From positions 66,747,164-66,811,163 of the forward strand of contig NC_051073.1 of the NCBI RefSeq assembly GCF_004664715.2: a DNA stretch of 64,000 nt, written 5' to 3'. The position numbers and the translations under genes were made by a program. Of this stretch, positions 33,796 through 46,241 are shown piece by piece (the stretch's first letter is position 1; each line of letters opens with the position of its first letter). The stretch is from Peromyscus leucopus (Eukaryota > Chordata > Mammalia > Rodentia > Cricetidae). Under the pieces are notes generated by a model. That model was not told the origin of the DNA. It searched no databases and saw only the letters and a list, made by a program, of their open reading frames with translations.

Positions 33796-34553
33796 TTATT
33801 TTATTTTATTTTACAATACTATTCAGTTCTACATAACAGCCACAGATTCCCTTGTTCTCCCCCTTCCTGCCCCCTCCCCTTTCCCCCAGCCTACCCCCTA
33901 TTCCCATCTCCTCCAGAGCAAGGCCTCCCCCAAGGATTGAGATCGACCTGGTAGACTCAGTTCAGGCAGGTCCAGTCCCCTCCTCCCAGACTGAGCCAAG
34001 TGTCCCTGCATAAGTCCCAGGTTTCAAACAGCTAACTCATGCAATGAGCACAGGACCTGGTACCACTGCCTAGATGCCTCCAAAACAGATCAAACCAATC
34101 AACTGTCTCACCTATTCAGAGGGCCTGATCCAGTTGGGGGCCCCTCAGCCTTTGGTTCATAGTTCATGTGTTTCCATTCGTTTGGCTATTTGTCCCTGTG
34201 CTTTATCCAACCTTGGTCTCAACAATTCTCGCTCATATAAACCCTCCTCTTTCTCGCTAATTAGACTCCCGGAGCTCCACCCAGGGCCTAGCCGTGGATC
34301 TCTGCATCCAGATTCCTCAGTCCTTGGATGGGGTTTCTGGCACAACTATTAGGGTGTTTGGCCATTCCATCACCAGAGTAGGTCAGTCCCGGCTGTCTCT
34401 CGGCCATTGCCACCAGTCTTTTGTGGAGCTATCTTTGTGGATTTCTGTGAGCCTCTTTAGCACTTTGTTTCTTCCTTTTCTCATGTGGTCTTTGTTTACC
34501 ATGGTCTCCTATTCCTTGTTCTCCCTATCTGTTCTTGATCCAGCTGGAGATCA
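33758..34553 (-). mobile_element. 5'-inverted L1: 3' segment (3' UTR and tail)
   Basis: Plus reads (TTA)n(TTTTA)n, the reverse of the A-rich tail, then the L1 3' UTR in reverse up to gttcttgatccagctgg. It closely matches the plus-strand copy at 39447-40266. This is the sense part of a minus-strand insertion whose upstream part is inverted next to it. The duplication ATCAACT lies at 33751-33757 and 35570-35576. Confidence 0.85.
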
Positions 34554-35569
34554 CTTCCTAAATATAACACCGGTAGCACAGACACTGAGAGAAACAATCA
34601 ATCAATGGGACCTCTTGAAACTGAGAAGCTTTTGTAGAGCAAAGGATACGGTCAACAAGGCAAAGTGACAGCCTACAGAATGGGAAAAGATCTTCACCAA
34701 CCCCACATCTGACAGAGGACTGATATCCAGAATATATAAGGAACTCAAGAAATTAGACATCAAAACAACCAACAGTCCAATTAAGAAATGGGCTATAGAA
34801 CTAAACAGAGAATTCTCAACAGAGGAAACTCAAATGACTGAAAGACATTTAAGGAATTGCTCAACATCCCTAATCATCAGGGAAATGCAAATCAAAACAA
34901 CTCTGAGATACCACCTTACACCTGTCAGAATGGCTAAGATCAAAAACACTGAAGACACTTTATGCTGGAGAGGATGTGGAACTAGGGGAACTCTCCTCCA
35001 CTGCTGGTGGGAATGCAAGCTTGTACAACCACTTTGGAAATCAATATGACGCTTTCTTAGAAAACTGGGAATCAATCTCCCCCAAGATCCAGCTATACCA
35101 CTCTTGGGCATATACCCAAGAAATGCTTAATCATACCACAAGAGCACTTGCTCAGCTATCTTCATATTAGCATTGTTTGTAATAGCCAAAACCTGGAAAC
35201 AACCTAGATGCCTTTCAACTGAAGAATGGATAAATTAATTGTGGCACATATACACAATGGAATACTACTCAGCAGAGAAAAATAATGACATCATGAGGTT
35301 TGCAGGCAAATGGATGGATCTAGAAAAAATCATCCTGAGTGAGGTAACCCAGACTCAGAAAGACAAATATGGTATGTACTCACTCATAGGAGGATACTAG
35401 ATGTGGAGCAAGGATGACTGGACTGCTACTCACATCACCAGTGAGGCTACCTGGAAAACAGGACCCCAAGAAAGACATGAGGATTGCCCAATGATGGAAA
35501 AATGGCTGAGATCTACATGAACAACCTGGACATGAGTGGGAGCAATGAAGGGCGAGGGTTGAGGGAAAG
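34554..35569 (+). mobile_element. 5'-inverted L1: inverted ORF2 C-terminal segment
   Basis: Plus strand encodes the L1 ORF2 C-terminal region, e.g. WDLLKLRSFCRAKDTVNKAK and, further on, [20 protein letters not shown]. The frame is broken: a TGA near 34666 where an Arg CGA codon is expected, and further stops and frameshifts. It ends at gggcgagggttgagggaaag, just short of where the inverted 3' segment begins in L1 order. The element is not functional. Confidence 0.85.
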
Positions 35570-35649
35570 ATCAACTCTTAACAAACAAATGAGAATTCAG
35601 CCCTGGGACTCAGAGAAAACTATCAGTCCTGGTAGTTTTCATGTTTACT

Positions 35650-35712
35650 GGGTGTATGATCTTCAAGAAATTTCTGAACCTTTTAAAGGTTTCTCCATCT
35701 GCAAAACAGAGC
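35650..35712 (+). repeat. MIR fragment
   Basis: gatcttcaagaaatttctga, accttttaaaggtttctcca, tctgcaaaacagagctgg follows the MIR 3' half. Confidence 0.5.
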
Positions 35713-35990
35713 TGGCTCTGCTACAGCATCAATGTGGGCAACAACCAAAGCAGTCTACACTAATCATTTGGAAGACCCTGACTCCTCGGAAGTTCTCAAA
35801 AAACTGTCACCAATAGCTTTTGCATCACAAGTAATGAATATAATTACTTGATGTAGAGTAATAGGGAAGCATGCAACTGAACCATCAAAATGACCATACA
35901 AATAACTGGCTACAAGGAAGATCATATTAATTTTTATGATAGTAATTAGGAAGAATTTAAATGTCCACAGTTAGAGTTTCTTCTACTAGG

Positions 35991-35991
<1 letters not shown>

Positions 35992-36030
<39 letters not shown>
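35992..36030. repeat. (CA)n microsatellite
   Basis: About 19 CA units. Confidence 0.96.
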
Positions 36031-36033
<3 letters not shown>

Positions 36034-37601
36034 TAAAATCTAAAACAGTATACATGAAGACAGAATCTTTATCTTAGTTTGGTTCCCTTTTGACAGTACT
36101 GTGCTCTTCTGCTTCATAACGTTTCAACCGTGATTGTGTAATATTAGTTGGGCAATAAAATGTCTTTAAATGGCTAAATTGAAGGTTCCTTTTCTTTTCT
36201 GTTGTCTTCATCCTCTCTCCTTCCTAACAAGAGCCCACCATTTCCATGCCAAATATGATTCTCATGTCCTTAGGCAATACTTCTCTTCCATCCTCCAAAA
36301 TCTGTTTCTGAGAAGGCTCCTCGGTCCTATCAGATGAGTTAGGTGGGAATACTTGAGTAGTTTTGTTCAAGTAGTGCATCACACATGAACTTTAAGTTCT
36401 ATAGAAATTGATAGCATTATAAGTAAAACAAAAGCATCACACATAAATATGGGAGGGTGCATCTAATTCAAAGAACAAAGCAAAAGATGCATGTGAGGAG
36501 AAACAGCCAGAAATGGGACCAAATAGGGGTGGAGGTAGCATATAAATGGAGCATGAGTGACAGGAACCCTCTTCCCCATGGTCCCATGCAGACCTAGGAG
36601 ACAAGTATTGCAACTAAAAGGGACATACAAGCTGGGTATAGCTCAGACCATATTGAGATCATTTAAAATTGAGCAAGGAGCTTTTTTCCTTTTGCATTGC
36701 CTCAATAAAGACTTCCCTCTGTTCAACCAGAGGCATCAGTGCTGGGGGAAGAGTGGTACAATTGTAATCGAAATGTCAGGAGAGTTAGCGTTCCCATTCT
36801 GAGTTCTAAGAATGTTCTTGATGCTCACTTCAGAGGCAAAATTATGAAAGCCAAAGCTTGAAGTTTTTATTTTAAAGAGAAAAAAGAGGATTTCGTGAAT
36901 CAAAAGGCAAAGCCCTAAAGGAGCTAAGCATGAAATACATCCACCAACAAAAGAGACTGGGAAGAGAATAGAGCTGGTGTCAGGTTTCCTACAAGGAGAA
37001 CCAGCTTATTAAAGATGTCCACCTGCTCAAAAGTGGTTTTAAAAAGTTAGGCAATTTCAAAGTTTTAAAATATATAGGACAACTGGAACAAAGATATAAG
37101 TGATATAACTATTTGTATCACTTATAAAACAACAACAATAACAACAAAGAAACAAGAAGAGAATTAAAAACACAGAGGGATTAAGGACAAAGCCACAGGA
37201 CTTTACTGAGGTGATTGAATGGAACATACTGACTAAGGAAGACCACCTCAGGGGAAAGAAGAGGAGGCCCAGGCCTTTGCAGAGCAGGTTATAGTCATTC
37301 CTGAGCCGCCCGATTCACCCCCCTACATCACAACTCCAGGGACTGGGCCATCTTTGAAGAACTTACATGTATTGCCTCATGGTTCTGAGCCTCAGAGACC
37401 CAAGATCAAGGTGTGAACTGTATCTATTTATGTCTCACATGGATAGAGGTGTTAATAGCAAGGACTCCATCCAAGTGAAAGGCCAGGAGTTGAATCCCAG
37501 ACAACCATTCTAACAGATCCCGAGATGGCGCTGGTGGGAAGGCATTTGGTTCTGCCACAGCGTGTCCTGAGCTGCTTGAGGAACCCAAACCAGGATGCTC
37601 T

Positions 37602-37689
37602 TGCCTCTGATGCCAGTGTCCACTGCCTCTGATGCCAGTGTCCACTGCCTCTGATGCCAGTGTCCACTGCCTCTGATGCCAGTGTCCAC
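37602..37689. repeat. 22-bp minisatellite, four perfect copies
   Basis: The unit TGCCTCTGATGCCAGTGTCC followed by AC repeats four times without a mismatch (37602, 37624, 37646, 37668). The lack of divergence suggests recent expansion. Because 22 is not a multiple of 3, open frames through it are coincidental. Confidence 0.95.
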
Positions 37690-38654
37690 AGTCTCAGTCA
37701 GCTCTCGTATAAGGACGTGCATGACTCAAGTGTCTCACGGATTTGCCTCATTCATGAGTTAAAAATTACCAAGCCAAACTCACAGGCTTCTTTAGGTCCT
37801 GAGGAGGGCTGGCTGCAAGGCTTCCTTAGAGTCTTGAAAGGGATCTGGGCAGCCAGGCTTTAGTCCTTAGTGACACTGAATCAAGGGGGGCAATTGTAAA
37901 TACACATTAGTTTGGAGAATTGTCATCAGATGTCGAAGGGAATTGGAAAAGCGAAACTTTTGTAAGGATTACACATTGAAGCAAGATCATGGGATTGAGT
38001 GTGTCTAGTGTATGTGCAGTTCCCAGACTGATTTTCTATGGTGAAGAAGGGGACACAGTCCTTACAAGATAGTATGACAGTCTTGCCCCATGACAGTCCA
38101 ATTACCAGCTTCAAAAGGTGTACAAAATAGCATGATGTCATTAGAGGTAGACTTTAATTGCCTAAACCATAAAATTATGCTACAGATAGAACTTCCATTG
38201 ATATACAAAATTACTCTCCCTAATCGTCCTTTCTTTGATCAAATATAATGTTCAAAAGGTTGGTTTTTGATCACAAAAAAGGGCAGTCTCATTTCATTGT
38301 CCTCCATTATTCACACAGGTAGATGCAAACACTAACCCATCACATAGGAATGTGTAAATATGCTTGGCTTTTTTTTTCATAGCAGAATATCATTCAGATT
38401 TTTAAAGCCCCCTAAGATTAGAGAATCAGGCTAAAACACCATGATAGGAAACAGCAGTAAGTCTGGGTGAAACTCTTCTTCTTAAAGATCCTCAAATACT
38501 TTAAGACTCTCGGGTTTCCAGAAAGCAAACGTCTTTACTTGACTTGAGTCTGGAAATGATGTTCTTCGAGCACCAGGCCAGCATTCCCAAGAACACTTTG
38601 TAGTCACCAGACTCCACAATGTCAACCCCAGTGCCTTAAAAGTATTAGGTTTAG

Positions 38655-39290
38655 GAACTGCCAAGACAGCATAATGGGAAAAGGCACTTGCCCAAAAAAG
38701 GTGGGCAACCTAAATTCAATCTGCAGAACCCATTTGTCTTAGTCACTGCTGTGAAGAGACACCATGACTAAGGCAAGTTCTAGAAGGAGGCACTTCACTG
38801 GGAGCTGGCTTACAGTTTCAGAGGGTTAGTCCATGATCATCATGGCGGAGATCATGGAAACAGGAAAACAGGCAAGCGGGCATGATGCTGGAGCAGTAGC
38901 TGAGAGTTCACATCTGATCCAAAAGATGGAGGGACGGAGGGAGGGATTAAGACTTAACCTGGCATGGGCTTTTGAAATCTTAAAGCCCACCCCCAAATGA
39001 CGCCTCCTCCAACAAGGCCACAACCACACCAATAAGGCCACATCTCCTAATTCTTTACAAACATATCCACTAACTGGGAATCGGGTATTCAAACATGTAA
39101 GCCTATAGCAGCCATTCTCGCTCAGAACACCATGCCATGTAAAGGTGGAAAGAGAGAACTGACTATCGAGTTGTCCTCAGACTTCCACATGCGTGTCATG
39201 ACATATGTAGCTCCCCCTGCATACATCACACACACACACATACACATGCTAATAATAAGCAAAACAAAATAAAACATTTTAAAAGTATCT
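38655..39290 (+). repeat. B3-type SINE, interrupted
   Basis: 5' part (38655-38734): cataatgggaaaaggcactt, aattcaatctgcagaaccca. 3' part (from 39135): ccatgtaaaggtggaaagag, gagttgtcctcagacttcca, catgcgtgtcatgaca and an A-rich tail. One B3-type SINE split by the ORR1-like LTR. Confidence 0.72.
38735..39134 (-). repeat. ORR1-like MaLR LTR inside a B3
   Basis: TGTCTTAGTCACTGCTGTGA, gagacaccatgactaaggca, gtccatgatcatcatgg, cccacccccaaatgacg, ctcctccaacaaggccac is a reverse-strand ORR1-type LTR. Flanks CCATT (38730-38734) and CCATG (39135-39139) match 4 of 5. Confidence 0.8.
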
Positions 39291-39446
39291 AGTTCTAGTG
39301 AACATTATTCTTAAGCATGAGAGTCTAAACAGGACCCAGGTTATACATTAATGTCTTCTAGTATAGCTGTTAACAGTGAGGGAAGAATCCTATGGATCTG
39401 TACTGCATAAGAAGGGGAAAACTGTATAAGAGTTTCCAGATTCTGG

Positions 39447-40266
39447 TGGGAGTAATGAAGGGCGAGGGTCGAGGGAAAGAGAGCCTGTGGGAGTGGGAGA
39501 TCCCAACTGGATCAAGAACAGAGAGGGAGAACAAGGAATAGGAGACCATGGTAAATAAAGACCACATGAGAAAAGGAAGAAACAAAGTGCTAGAGAGACC
39601 CACAGAAATCCACAAAGATACCCCCACAATAGACTGCTGGCAGTGGTCGAGAGACAGCCGGAACTGACCTACTCTGGTGATGGAATGGCCAAATACCCTA
39701 ATAGTTGTGCCAGAAACCCCATCCAAGGACTGAGGAATCTGGATGCAGAGATCCATGGCTAGGCCCTGGGTGGAGCTCCGGGAGTCTAATTAGCAAGAAA
39801 GAAGAGGGTTTATATGAGCGAGAATTGTTGAGACCAAGGTTGGATAAAGCACAGGGACAAATAGCCAAACGAATGGAAACACATGAACTATGAACCAAAG
39901 GCTGAGGGGCCCCCAACTGGATCAGGCCCTCTGAATAGGTGAGACAGTTGATTGGCTTAATCTGTTTGGGAGGCATCCAGGCAGTGGTACCTGGTCCTGT
40001 GCTCATTGCATGAGTTGGCTGTTTGAAACCTGGAGCTTATGCAGGGACACTTGTCTCAGCCTGGGAGGAGGGGACTGGACCTGCCTGGACTGAGTCTACT
40101 AGGTCAATCTCAGTCCTCAGGGGAGGCTTTGCCCTGGAGGAGGTGAGAATAGGGGGTGGGCTGGGGGGAAGGGGAGAGGGGCAGGAGTGGGGAGAATAAG
40201 GGAATCTGTGGCTGATATGTAGAACTGAATGGTATTGTAAAATAAAATAAAAGGAAAAAAAAAAAA
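39447..40266 (+). mobile_element. 5'-truncated L1 (3' UTR only)
   Basis: About 820 bp beginning tgggagtaatgaagggcgag and ending gtaaaataaaataaaagg plus A13. Duplication of 17-18 bp: AGAGTTTCCAGATTCTGG at 39429-39446 and the same with one T fewer at 40267-40283. It is truncated just past the end of ORF2. Very similar to the inverted copy at 33.8-34.5 kb. The long frames inside are 3' UTR artefacts. Confidence 0.93.
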
Positions 40267-40283
40267 AGAGTTCCAGATTCTGG

Positions 40284-41020
40284 ATGGATCAAGCAGGAAG
40301 AAAACAGTAGCATTTACAGATGTTTATTTTTCAATTACAAAAGCATAATCACCTACTTTGTTATGAAGTGTGGATAGCTTAAAAGAAACCCCAAAGGCTC
40401 CCTTGTGTATCGAGAAGACAGAATATTAAATCATGAACAACTTCCCAAATGAAACCCAGGACCGTCTCCCCCTGACCGACAATGCAGCTAACCCCTGCTT
40501 GATCTTGGCTCTTGTTCCCATTAAGTGTTGTACATTCTCTGACTCATCCACTGGTGTTTTCAGAGTGTGGTACCACAGTGTTTGTGTCATCTCTCTGTAG
40601 AAAGCTCAGAGACAGTCTTTCTTCATTGAAGACCAAGTACTCACATCTGAGCTGATTCACAGAACTTCCAGAGAAGCATCAGAGTAAAGCAGAAACCCCT
40701 TCAAAGAAGAGGCAACTTGAGGCGACTGTGGGAAGCCAACTGCTGATCATTTCCATGAGTGAAAGGTCTGAATAATGTTTATTACAAGCATGCAAAGCAA
40801 CAACGTAAAATCAATCCAAAATTTAAATACAACACAATGAATATTTTCAAAGAAAAGTAGATCATTCTGCCTAATTTATGATAACTGATGAAAATAATCT
40901 TTACTGGGAATTCATCTTCAGATGTAAGATATAATAGTTCTGGGACATCATATGCCATCAATGGCCATTAACAAAACCCTGAAGGTCAGTATGTGAGTCT
41001 GGACTGAAAAAATACAGGCT
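40284..41020. other. Unassigned DNA
   Basis: No repeat or gene recognised. Confidence 0.4.
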
Positions 41021-41023
41021 TTG

Positions 41024-41100
41024 CTTGGGGTGTGGCTTATTGGTAGACTGTTGTCTTAGCATGCGTGGGGTTCTTGGCTCAATCCTCAGTAGAGAAAATA
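41024..41100 (+). repeat. ID-type SINE
   Basis: cttggggtgtggcttattgg, tagactgttgtcttagcatg, cttggctcaatcctcagta matches the tRNA-Ala-like ID/BC1 head, followed by an A-rich tail. It is a retroposed SINE, not a tRNA gene. Confidence 0.75.
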
Positions 41101-41611
41101 AAGAAGAAAATCTAGATGTTAGAACCAAATTAAAGAGTAGTAAAAGTTAACACTTTTTGGAAAACAATGGAAGTTATGAATAATAATACTATATTCTTGT
41201 GTGATGTCATGGAAAGAGCTATGCCATGGACTTTGAGGACACTGTTGCCTCTTTAGGAACTTCACACACTGCATGAAATTTCTGACATACTGGATTTAAT
41301 AACATTTTCCTATACAGTGCAAAATATCAGGAGACTTCAACTTGGCTAAGATGGCATCATGGTTCCTGGGGCATGGTAGGTACACAGTTAGATTATGCAA
41401 GTGGTCAAAGACAACCACTTAGCTTTTAGTAAAATCCTCTAGAGAACAGAAGGCTGCAAAAGTGAGATTACCAAAGACTAGTACTGCGTTATATAACATC
41501 TGATGCTGTAGCTGATCTTGAAGAGCTTATGAAGAAGCCCGTCAACCCTTAGTTATGACCACAGCCAAGTTCTATTTACAGTTTTAAGGTAAATATATAT
41601 TTTTTTCATAA

Positions 41612-42712
41612 AAACATAATTTTTTATTGATTCTTTGGGAATTTCACATCATGCACCCCAATCCCATTCATTTTTTCAGTCCCTCCATATCCACCCTTCA
41701 CCCTTACAGCATTCCCCCAAAAGAATTTAAAAGTTAAAATATTGATTTTAAAAAACCCACTCCACTCCTCCATCTTTCCCTCCTCTCCATCACCTCTTCA
41801 TGCATCTTTGTGGCACTGGGAGCTGCGGTGTGTCATGCAGTGGGCCCTTTGGTCCAAACACCTTTACTTGCAAACGCTCATTGTAATGAGTTGTTGTTCT
41901 GCTTCAAGGCTTCTGGCTCCTGGAACACCATCGATATGGACCCTCACGGAAACTCCTCTCAGATATCCTGCTCTTGCCCTGAGTCATGAAGAGTCTGCGG
42001 CCATAGTTCCACAGGACCAGTCCCTTCATGTGCTCCAGCAGGTCATTAGATGTTGGGGCGCGCCAACTCAAAGCACTTGGATGTGGGCCTGGGTGGTAGC
42101 TCAGTTAGTCAGTTCAGGCTTCCCCTGGGATCGGTCCTCTCTAGCGAGGGGCAGAGTCAGCTTTCCTACACTGCCCCCATTGGGATCAGCTCTCCCATAC
42201 CTGTGGTGAGGAGAGAGGCTAGCTCTCCCATGAAGAGTGGGGCCAGTTCTCTCAGGACTAGTGAGGGGCGGGAGCTGCTCTCCAGCTGCAGCAGCCAGCA
42301 AGGCCAGATCTCCCAGGGCCAGCCAACGGTGGGCCGGCTTGGATTTTCCCACCTATGGTTTACATAACCCTTGGTAGTAACACAGGCCACAGTTATCAAC
42401 ACAGACTCCAGCTGGAGCAGGACCACAGACCCAGACAAGGCCCTCGGCAGCAGGTCAGGCCTGGATGTCACCATGGTCCTGGGTGGCAGAGAAAGCCACT
42501 CAGATCAGTATGGCTCTGGCAACAGCATGGTCCTCGGTCACTAACAAGGCTTCAGGTGGTGGCCCATTCTCTGGGTATCTGCAGGCCTTCGGTTTTAATA
42601 GGAGCCATGGACACCAACACAGACCCAAGCTGCTCTAGGACCATGGACCCAGACATGGCTCTTGGCAGCTCAGGCCCAGACAACACCATGGCCCTGGGTG
42701 GCAGACACATTT
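41612..42712 (-). repeat. GC-rich retroposon with ~215-bp repeats, copy 2
   Basis: Same architecture and orientation as 30953-32695: T-rich AATAAA end (ttttttattgattctttgg), body with ggagctgcggtgtgtca and ggaccagtcccttcatg, then a shorter array with the repeated block near 42400 and 42620 (about 220 bp apart). It has fewer tandem units than copy 1. The copies differ at many positions, so this is not a recent duplication. Confidence 0.6.
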
Positions 42713-42714
42713 CT

Positions 42715-43060
42715 TAGAACAGCTAGGAGTGTCAAATGCACAATTCTATTAACAGACACGAACACATGTAGCCCCTCTGTATTATGTAAAAATTAGAGGC
42801 AGAAAGTATGTTTAAAATAAAATCAGGAATTAATGTTCAGTCCTGTGTCTTATATATTCCAAGCTGCTAATGAATACTCATCAATTAACTCAATTTAGTA
42901 TCAAACATTTTTAAATTACCTAAGGATCTTAGAAATTATCTTCAAGGTATATACTATAAAATATAATCATTGTTAAATGAATTTTGTTAGAATAATTATT
43001 CAATCAGGTTAAATGCAGCTCACATTTTGCATAACATTTTGCATAAAACAGACGTGATGG
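42715..43060. other. Unassigned AT-rich DNA
   Basis: No repeat or gene recognised. Confidence 0.35.
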
Positions 43061-43064
43061 GAGT

Positions 43065-43456
43065 TTATTTAACCTATAAGCCAGCTGTAAAGAAAAATGA
43101 AATCATGAAATTTGCAGGGAAATAGATAGGACTAGAAAATAGTATACTGGACGAGGTAATCCAGACTCAGAAAGACAAACTCTGCCTGTTCTTGCTCATC
43201 TGTGGTTCCTAACTGCAAATCTTCAGATGTGAGTATACAGCATGGAGGAACCACAGAAACCAGGGAAGTAAAAAGGGCCATAGGGGTGGAGAAGGAGCTC
43301 TAGAGGGAGGAATAAGAGGATCATGTGATATGAACAGGGAAATAGGAAAAACAGGGGAGACAGTGGGTCACTACAGGAGGAAAGTGGGGGAGATAAACAG
43401 CACTAGGGATATTCTTAAAGCCATAGGGAAATATTTTATATTTACCTAAAATTACA

Positions 43457-43513
<57 letters not shown>

Positions 43514-43570
43514 TTTTTAACACATTGAAAGTTTGCCTTCCTTAATTTCTGGGACACTTAGGTAAATGCA
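43065..43570 (+). mobile_element. Lx-type L1 3' end
   Basis: gaaatcatgaaatttgcagg, gaggtaatccagactcagaa is the end of L1 ORF2; a purine-rich 3' UTR follows, broken by a TG microsatellite at 43459-43510. Decayed. Confidence 0.72.
43459..43510. repeat. (TG)n microsatellite
   Basis: About 26 TG units. Confidence 0.97.
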
Positions 43571-45375
43571 ATTTATATAAGGATTTGTTTTTATTTAATT
43601 CAACTAAAATAGATCTCTTTTTAAGAGATTTCATAATCTATCACAAATGCCATGCAGAAATAAAACTCTTATGCAACCACACAGAAGCAAAGGCATTTCA
43701 GAATTACAGGTAAGTGAGTATGTGAGCATCCAGACAAGACACATAGACTGACTACAGCTTCAAGTTTAAATTTTTAGTCATGGATCAAGAAAGGATGCTG
43801 ACAAAAATTACTGTTCCATGTCAAAAAGCTGTTCTTTTCCAAGTATAAATTAATTGATTTCAGTTCAAAACAGACAAGTGGACAGATACCTCAGACAGAG
43901 TAACACATCAGATTTCCACTGTCTTTCACCGTGAAGAGTCCATTTTCAGAAATCACCAGAAAGGCAGACCATGAACTCAAGAGGAGAAGCATTTGAAATC
44001 AAGTGTATCAAAAAAAAATCTGAACCAAATCCTTCTCATGCTATTGATAGGATGATTCAGACCTATCTGTCCCCATACGGGGAAGGAGTTCACAGGGATC
44101 TGCAAGTTAAGTCCGTCTCATTTCTGCCATAGAACCCGAGTCGCAAAGAGAAAACGCAATCTGCAGTTAGGAAGATGGCTTCTGGAGGCTGTTGTGACTA
44201 GAAAAATGCTAATTAAGAGGATCCATATAAGAAATAGAAAAGAAGACCAAGGAGGAGGTAGATTTTACAAGCGGGTCACCTATGAGGTTTATAAAGCTAA
44301 TGAAGGATGATGTGAAGATGATTCTCTAGTCTCAGGGGAATGATGGTGATAAGACCTATGTCAGCATCTGGAGAACTATGGATGTGGTATTTCCTGTATG
44401 AAGGACACTTTTCTTCAGAAAGTAAAAGCATTCAGATCACTTAGCCATTGCTACTTCCCTGAGCAGCTTGTTAAGCTACAATGGAGGTTGGTTCTTGAAC
44501 TCAACTGTGGTTATTCGGCATTAGGTTGTTTATGTATCATAGAGATTGAAAAAAGACTTGAAGCTAGAACTGAACTCCCCTGGAGGAGTGTTTGATGTGG
44601 TTTCCCTCCTCCCTGGGGACTAGCTCTCACGGTACCCGAAGGTCCTATGTAAGCTCCAAGAGAGAAAAGCAGTCAATAAGCCTACCCACGTGGGAGGAGG
44701 AAGCTGCAGTGGCTAGTGTTTCCCACACTGCTCAATCATTTGTAAACTTGTAAACACTCATACTTGGACCAGATGAAACTCAGCCATGCCCTCTGAGCCT
44801 CACTCAGAAGAAGGCTACGACAATTCTCACAGGTCTGAGGCACTGGAGTCTTTGACATGGCTGTGCTCATGTCAATACTCCACATTCACAGGGAGCTTCC
44901 TCTGCTACCCACAGCCTGGCAAATATTTTGGCTTCTGAGCCATCTCCCTAGTCCTGCAATTAAAAACGCAAGGGCAACACAAATTAAAAGCAAAACCTTG
45001 ATAGACGGCTGTTGTACATAGAAAATGGAATTTATGAAAGAGGACCCTTGAGTGACTAACAAACATAAGAATAGGTATGTGAGTTGTTATTAATAAGGAA
45101 AATACAAATTATAATTAAGTAATGTAGCACATGGCAGCTATATAGCTGGAAAATTAGAATATCTTAGAACATAAAATTTTAATGAGATTGTAGAAGAACC
45201 ATAGAATCTACACTAAACTTACTGACATGTACAGCAATACAACAATTTGGTAAAATTTAAGCATAGTTAGAGATTGTCATTTTGCAATCTGGCACTCAAC
45301 AGGTAGTTGAAAGATATATTGCACATATGTACAGATACTTGTTGCAATATTTTTGAAATAGTAAAAAGATCAGTA
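43570..45375. other. Mostly unassigned DNA
   Basis: Only a possible SINE scrap near 44930-44960 (cttctgagccatctccctag). No gene recognised. Confidence 0.35.
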
Positions 45376-45379
45376 GCTT

Positions 45380-45558
45380 TTGAAAGATTTATTTATTTAT
45401 TTTATGTATGTGAGTGCTCTATCAACTTCATGCCTGATTAGAGCATCAGATGCCACTACAGATGGTTGGCAGCCACCATGTGGTTGCTGGGAATTGATTC
45501 AGGACCTCTGGAAGAGCAACCAGTGCTCTTAACAGCAGAGCCTATCTCTCCAGCCCCC
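45380..45558 (-). repeat. B2 SINE
   Basis: Plus reads tttatttatttattttatgt, gttggcagccaccatgtgg, attgattcaggacctctgg, aagagcaaccagtgctctt, tatctctccagcccc: a reverse-strand B2 with head and tail. Confidence 0.9.
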
Positions 45559-45559
45559 A

Positions 45560-46233
45560 GTAGCTCTTTTTAAATCTGTGTGAATACGATAAATCAATCA
45601 CGGCATATTTTATTTCAATATTCATCTTACATTTAGCGCTCACTCATCAATAATTTCCAGATCTCCACTTCTAGACCTCTAGAGAAACTATAATTCCTCA
45701 TCAGCTTCAAGACTGACCGTGGGAATTGCTTTTTCCCAAAGAAATAAGAACAGAGGCAAAGATGGTCATTTCTAGGTAGAAGCCTTGAGGTGAATACAGA
45801 ATTTGCATTCTGACTTTTAGGCCATATTTTCATGGCCTGAAATGAAAGCTCGATTAGCCCTGGATGTTGAGTGACTATAATAAGCAAGGCCATCATACCA
45901 GTTTGTGATGGACATGTATGTATAGAATGACTGAATCGTGAACCTTATCGCTGATGTTTTTACAAAGGGCATCACTGACCCAGAGAGTCACTTGGGAAGT
46001 GGGGCAGAGGTTGCAAAAGACTAGAGCTATGGGCACCATGCAGAGCTTTAAAATTTCTGCCTCCTGGAATTCATGTTGGATGTCTCATGGACCGCATTCA
46101 AGGGAAACTGAAATAGACCAGACTTCCTGGGGATTGAAATCCAATTATAAAATAGTTGGATCTGTTATTCAATTAAGGTGACCTAGGGTAGCTAGTATAT
46201 CCTCAGACACATACCACAAGCGACCTTAAGAGG
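45560..46233. other. Unassigned DNA
   Basis: No repeat or gene recognised. Confidence 0.35.
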
Positions 46234-46241
46234 CTCTAGAA

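Larger units (their letters stand above)
35715..38650. other. Mostly unassigned DNA
   Basis: Apart from a CA microsatellite and a 22-bp minisatellite (listed separately), no repeat family or gene was recognised in about 2.9 kb. Confidence 0.4.

Noticed and set aside
34074..34668. Two open frames (92 and 124 codons) that recur nearly identically on minus at 39370-40006
   Set aside because: They lie in reverse orientation over the L1 3' UTR; the recurrence reflects two copies of the same repeat, not a gene family.
37602..37689. Regular short repeats suggesting a CRISPR array
   Set aside because: The 22-bp units are contiguous with no unique spacers; the DNA is mammalian.
41024..41100. tRNA-like sequence (also at 25872, 45380 and 61605)
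   Set aside because: These are SINE heads (ID, B2) with A-rich tails and no intact cloverleaf.
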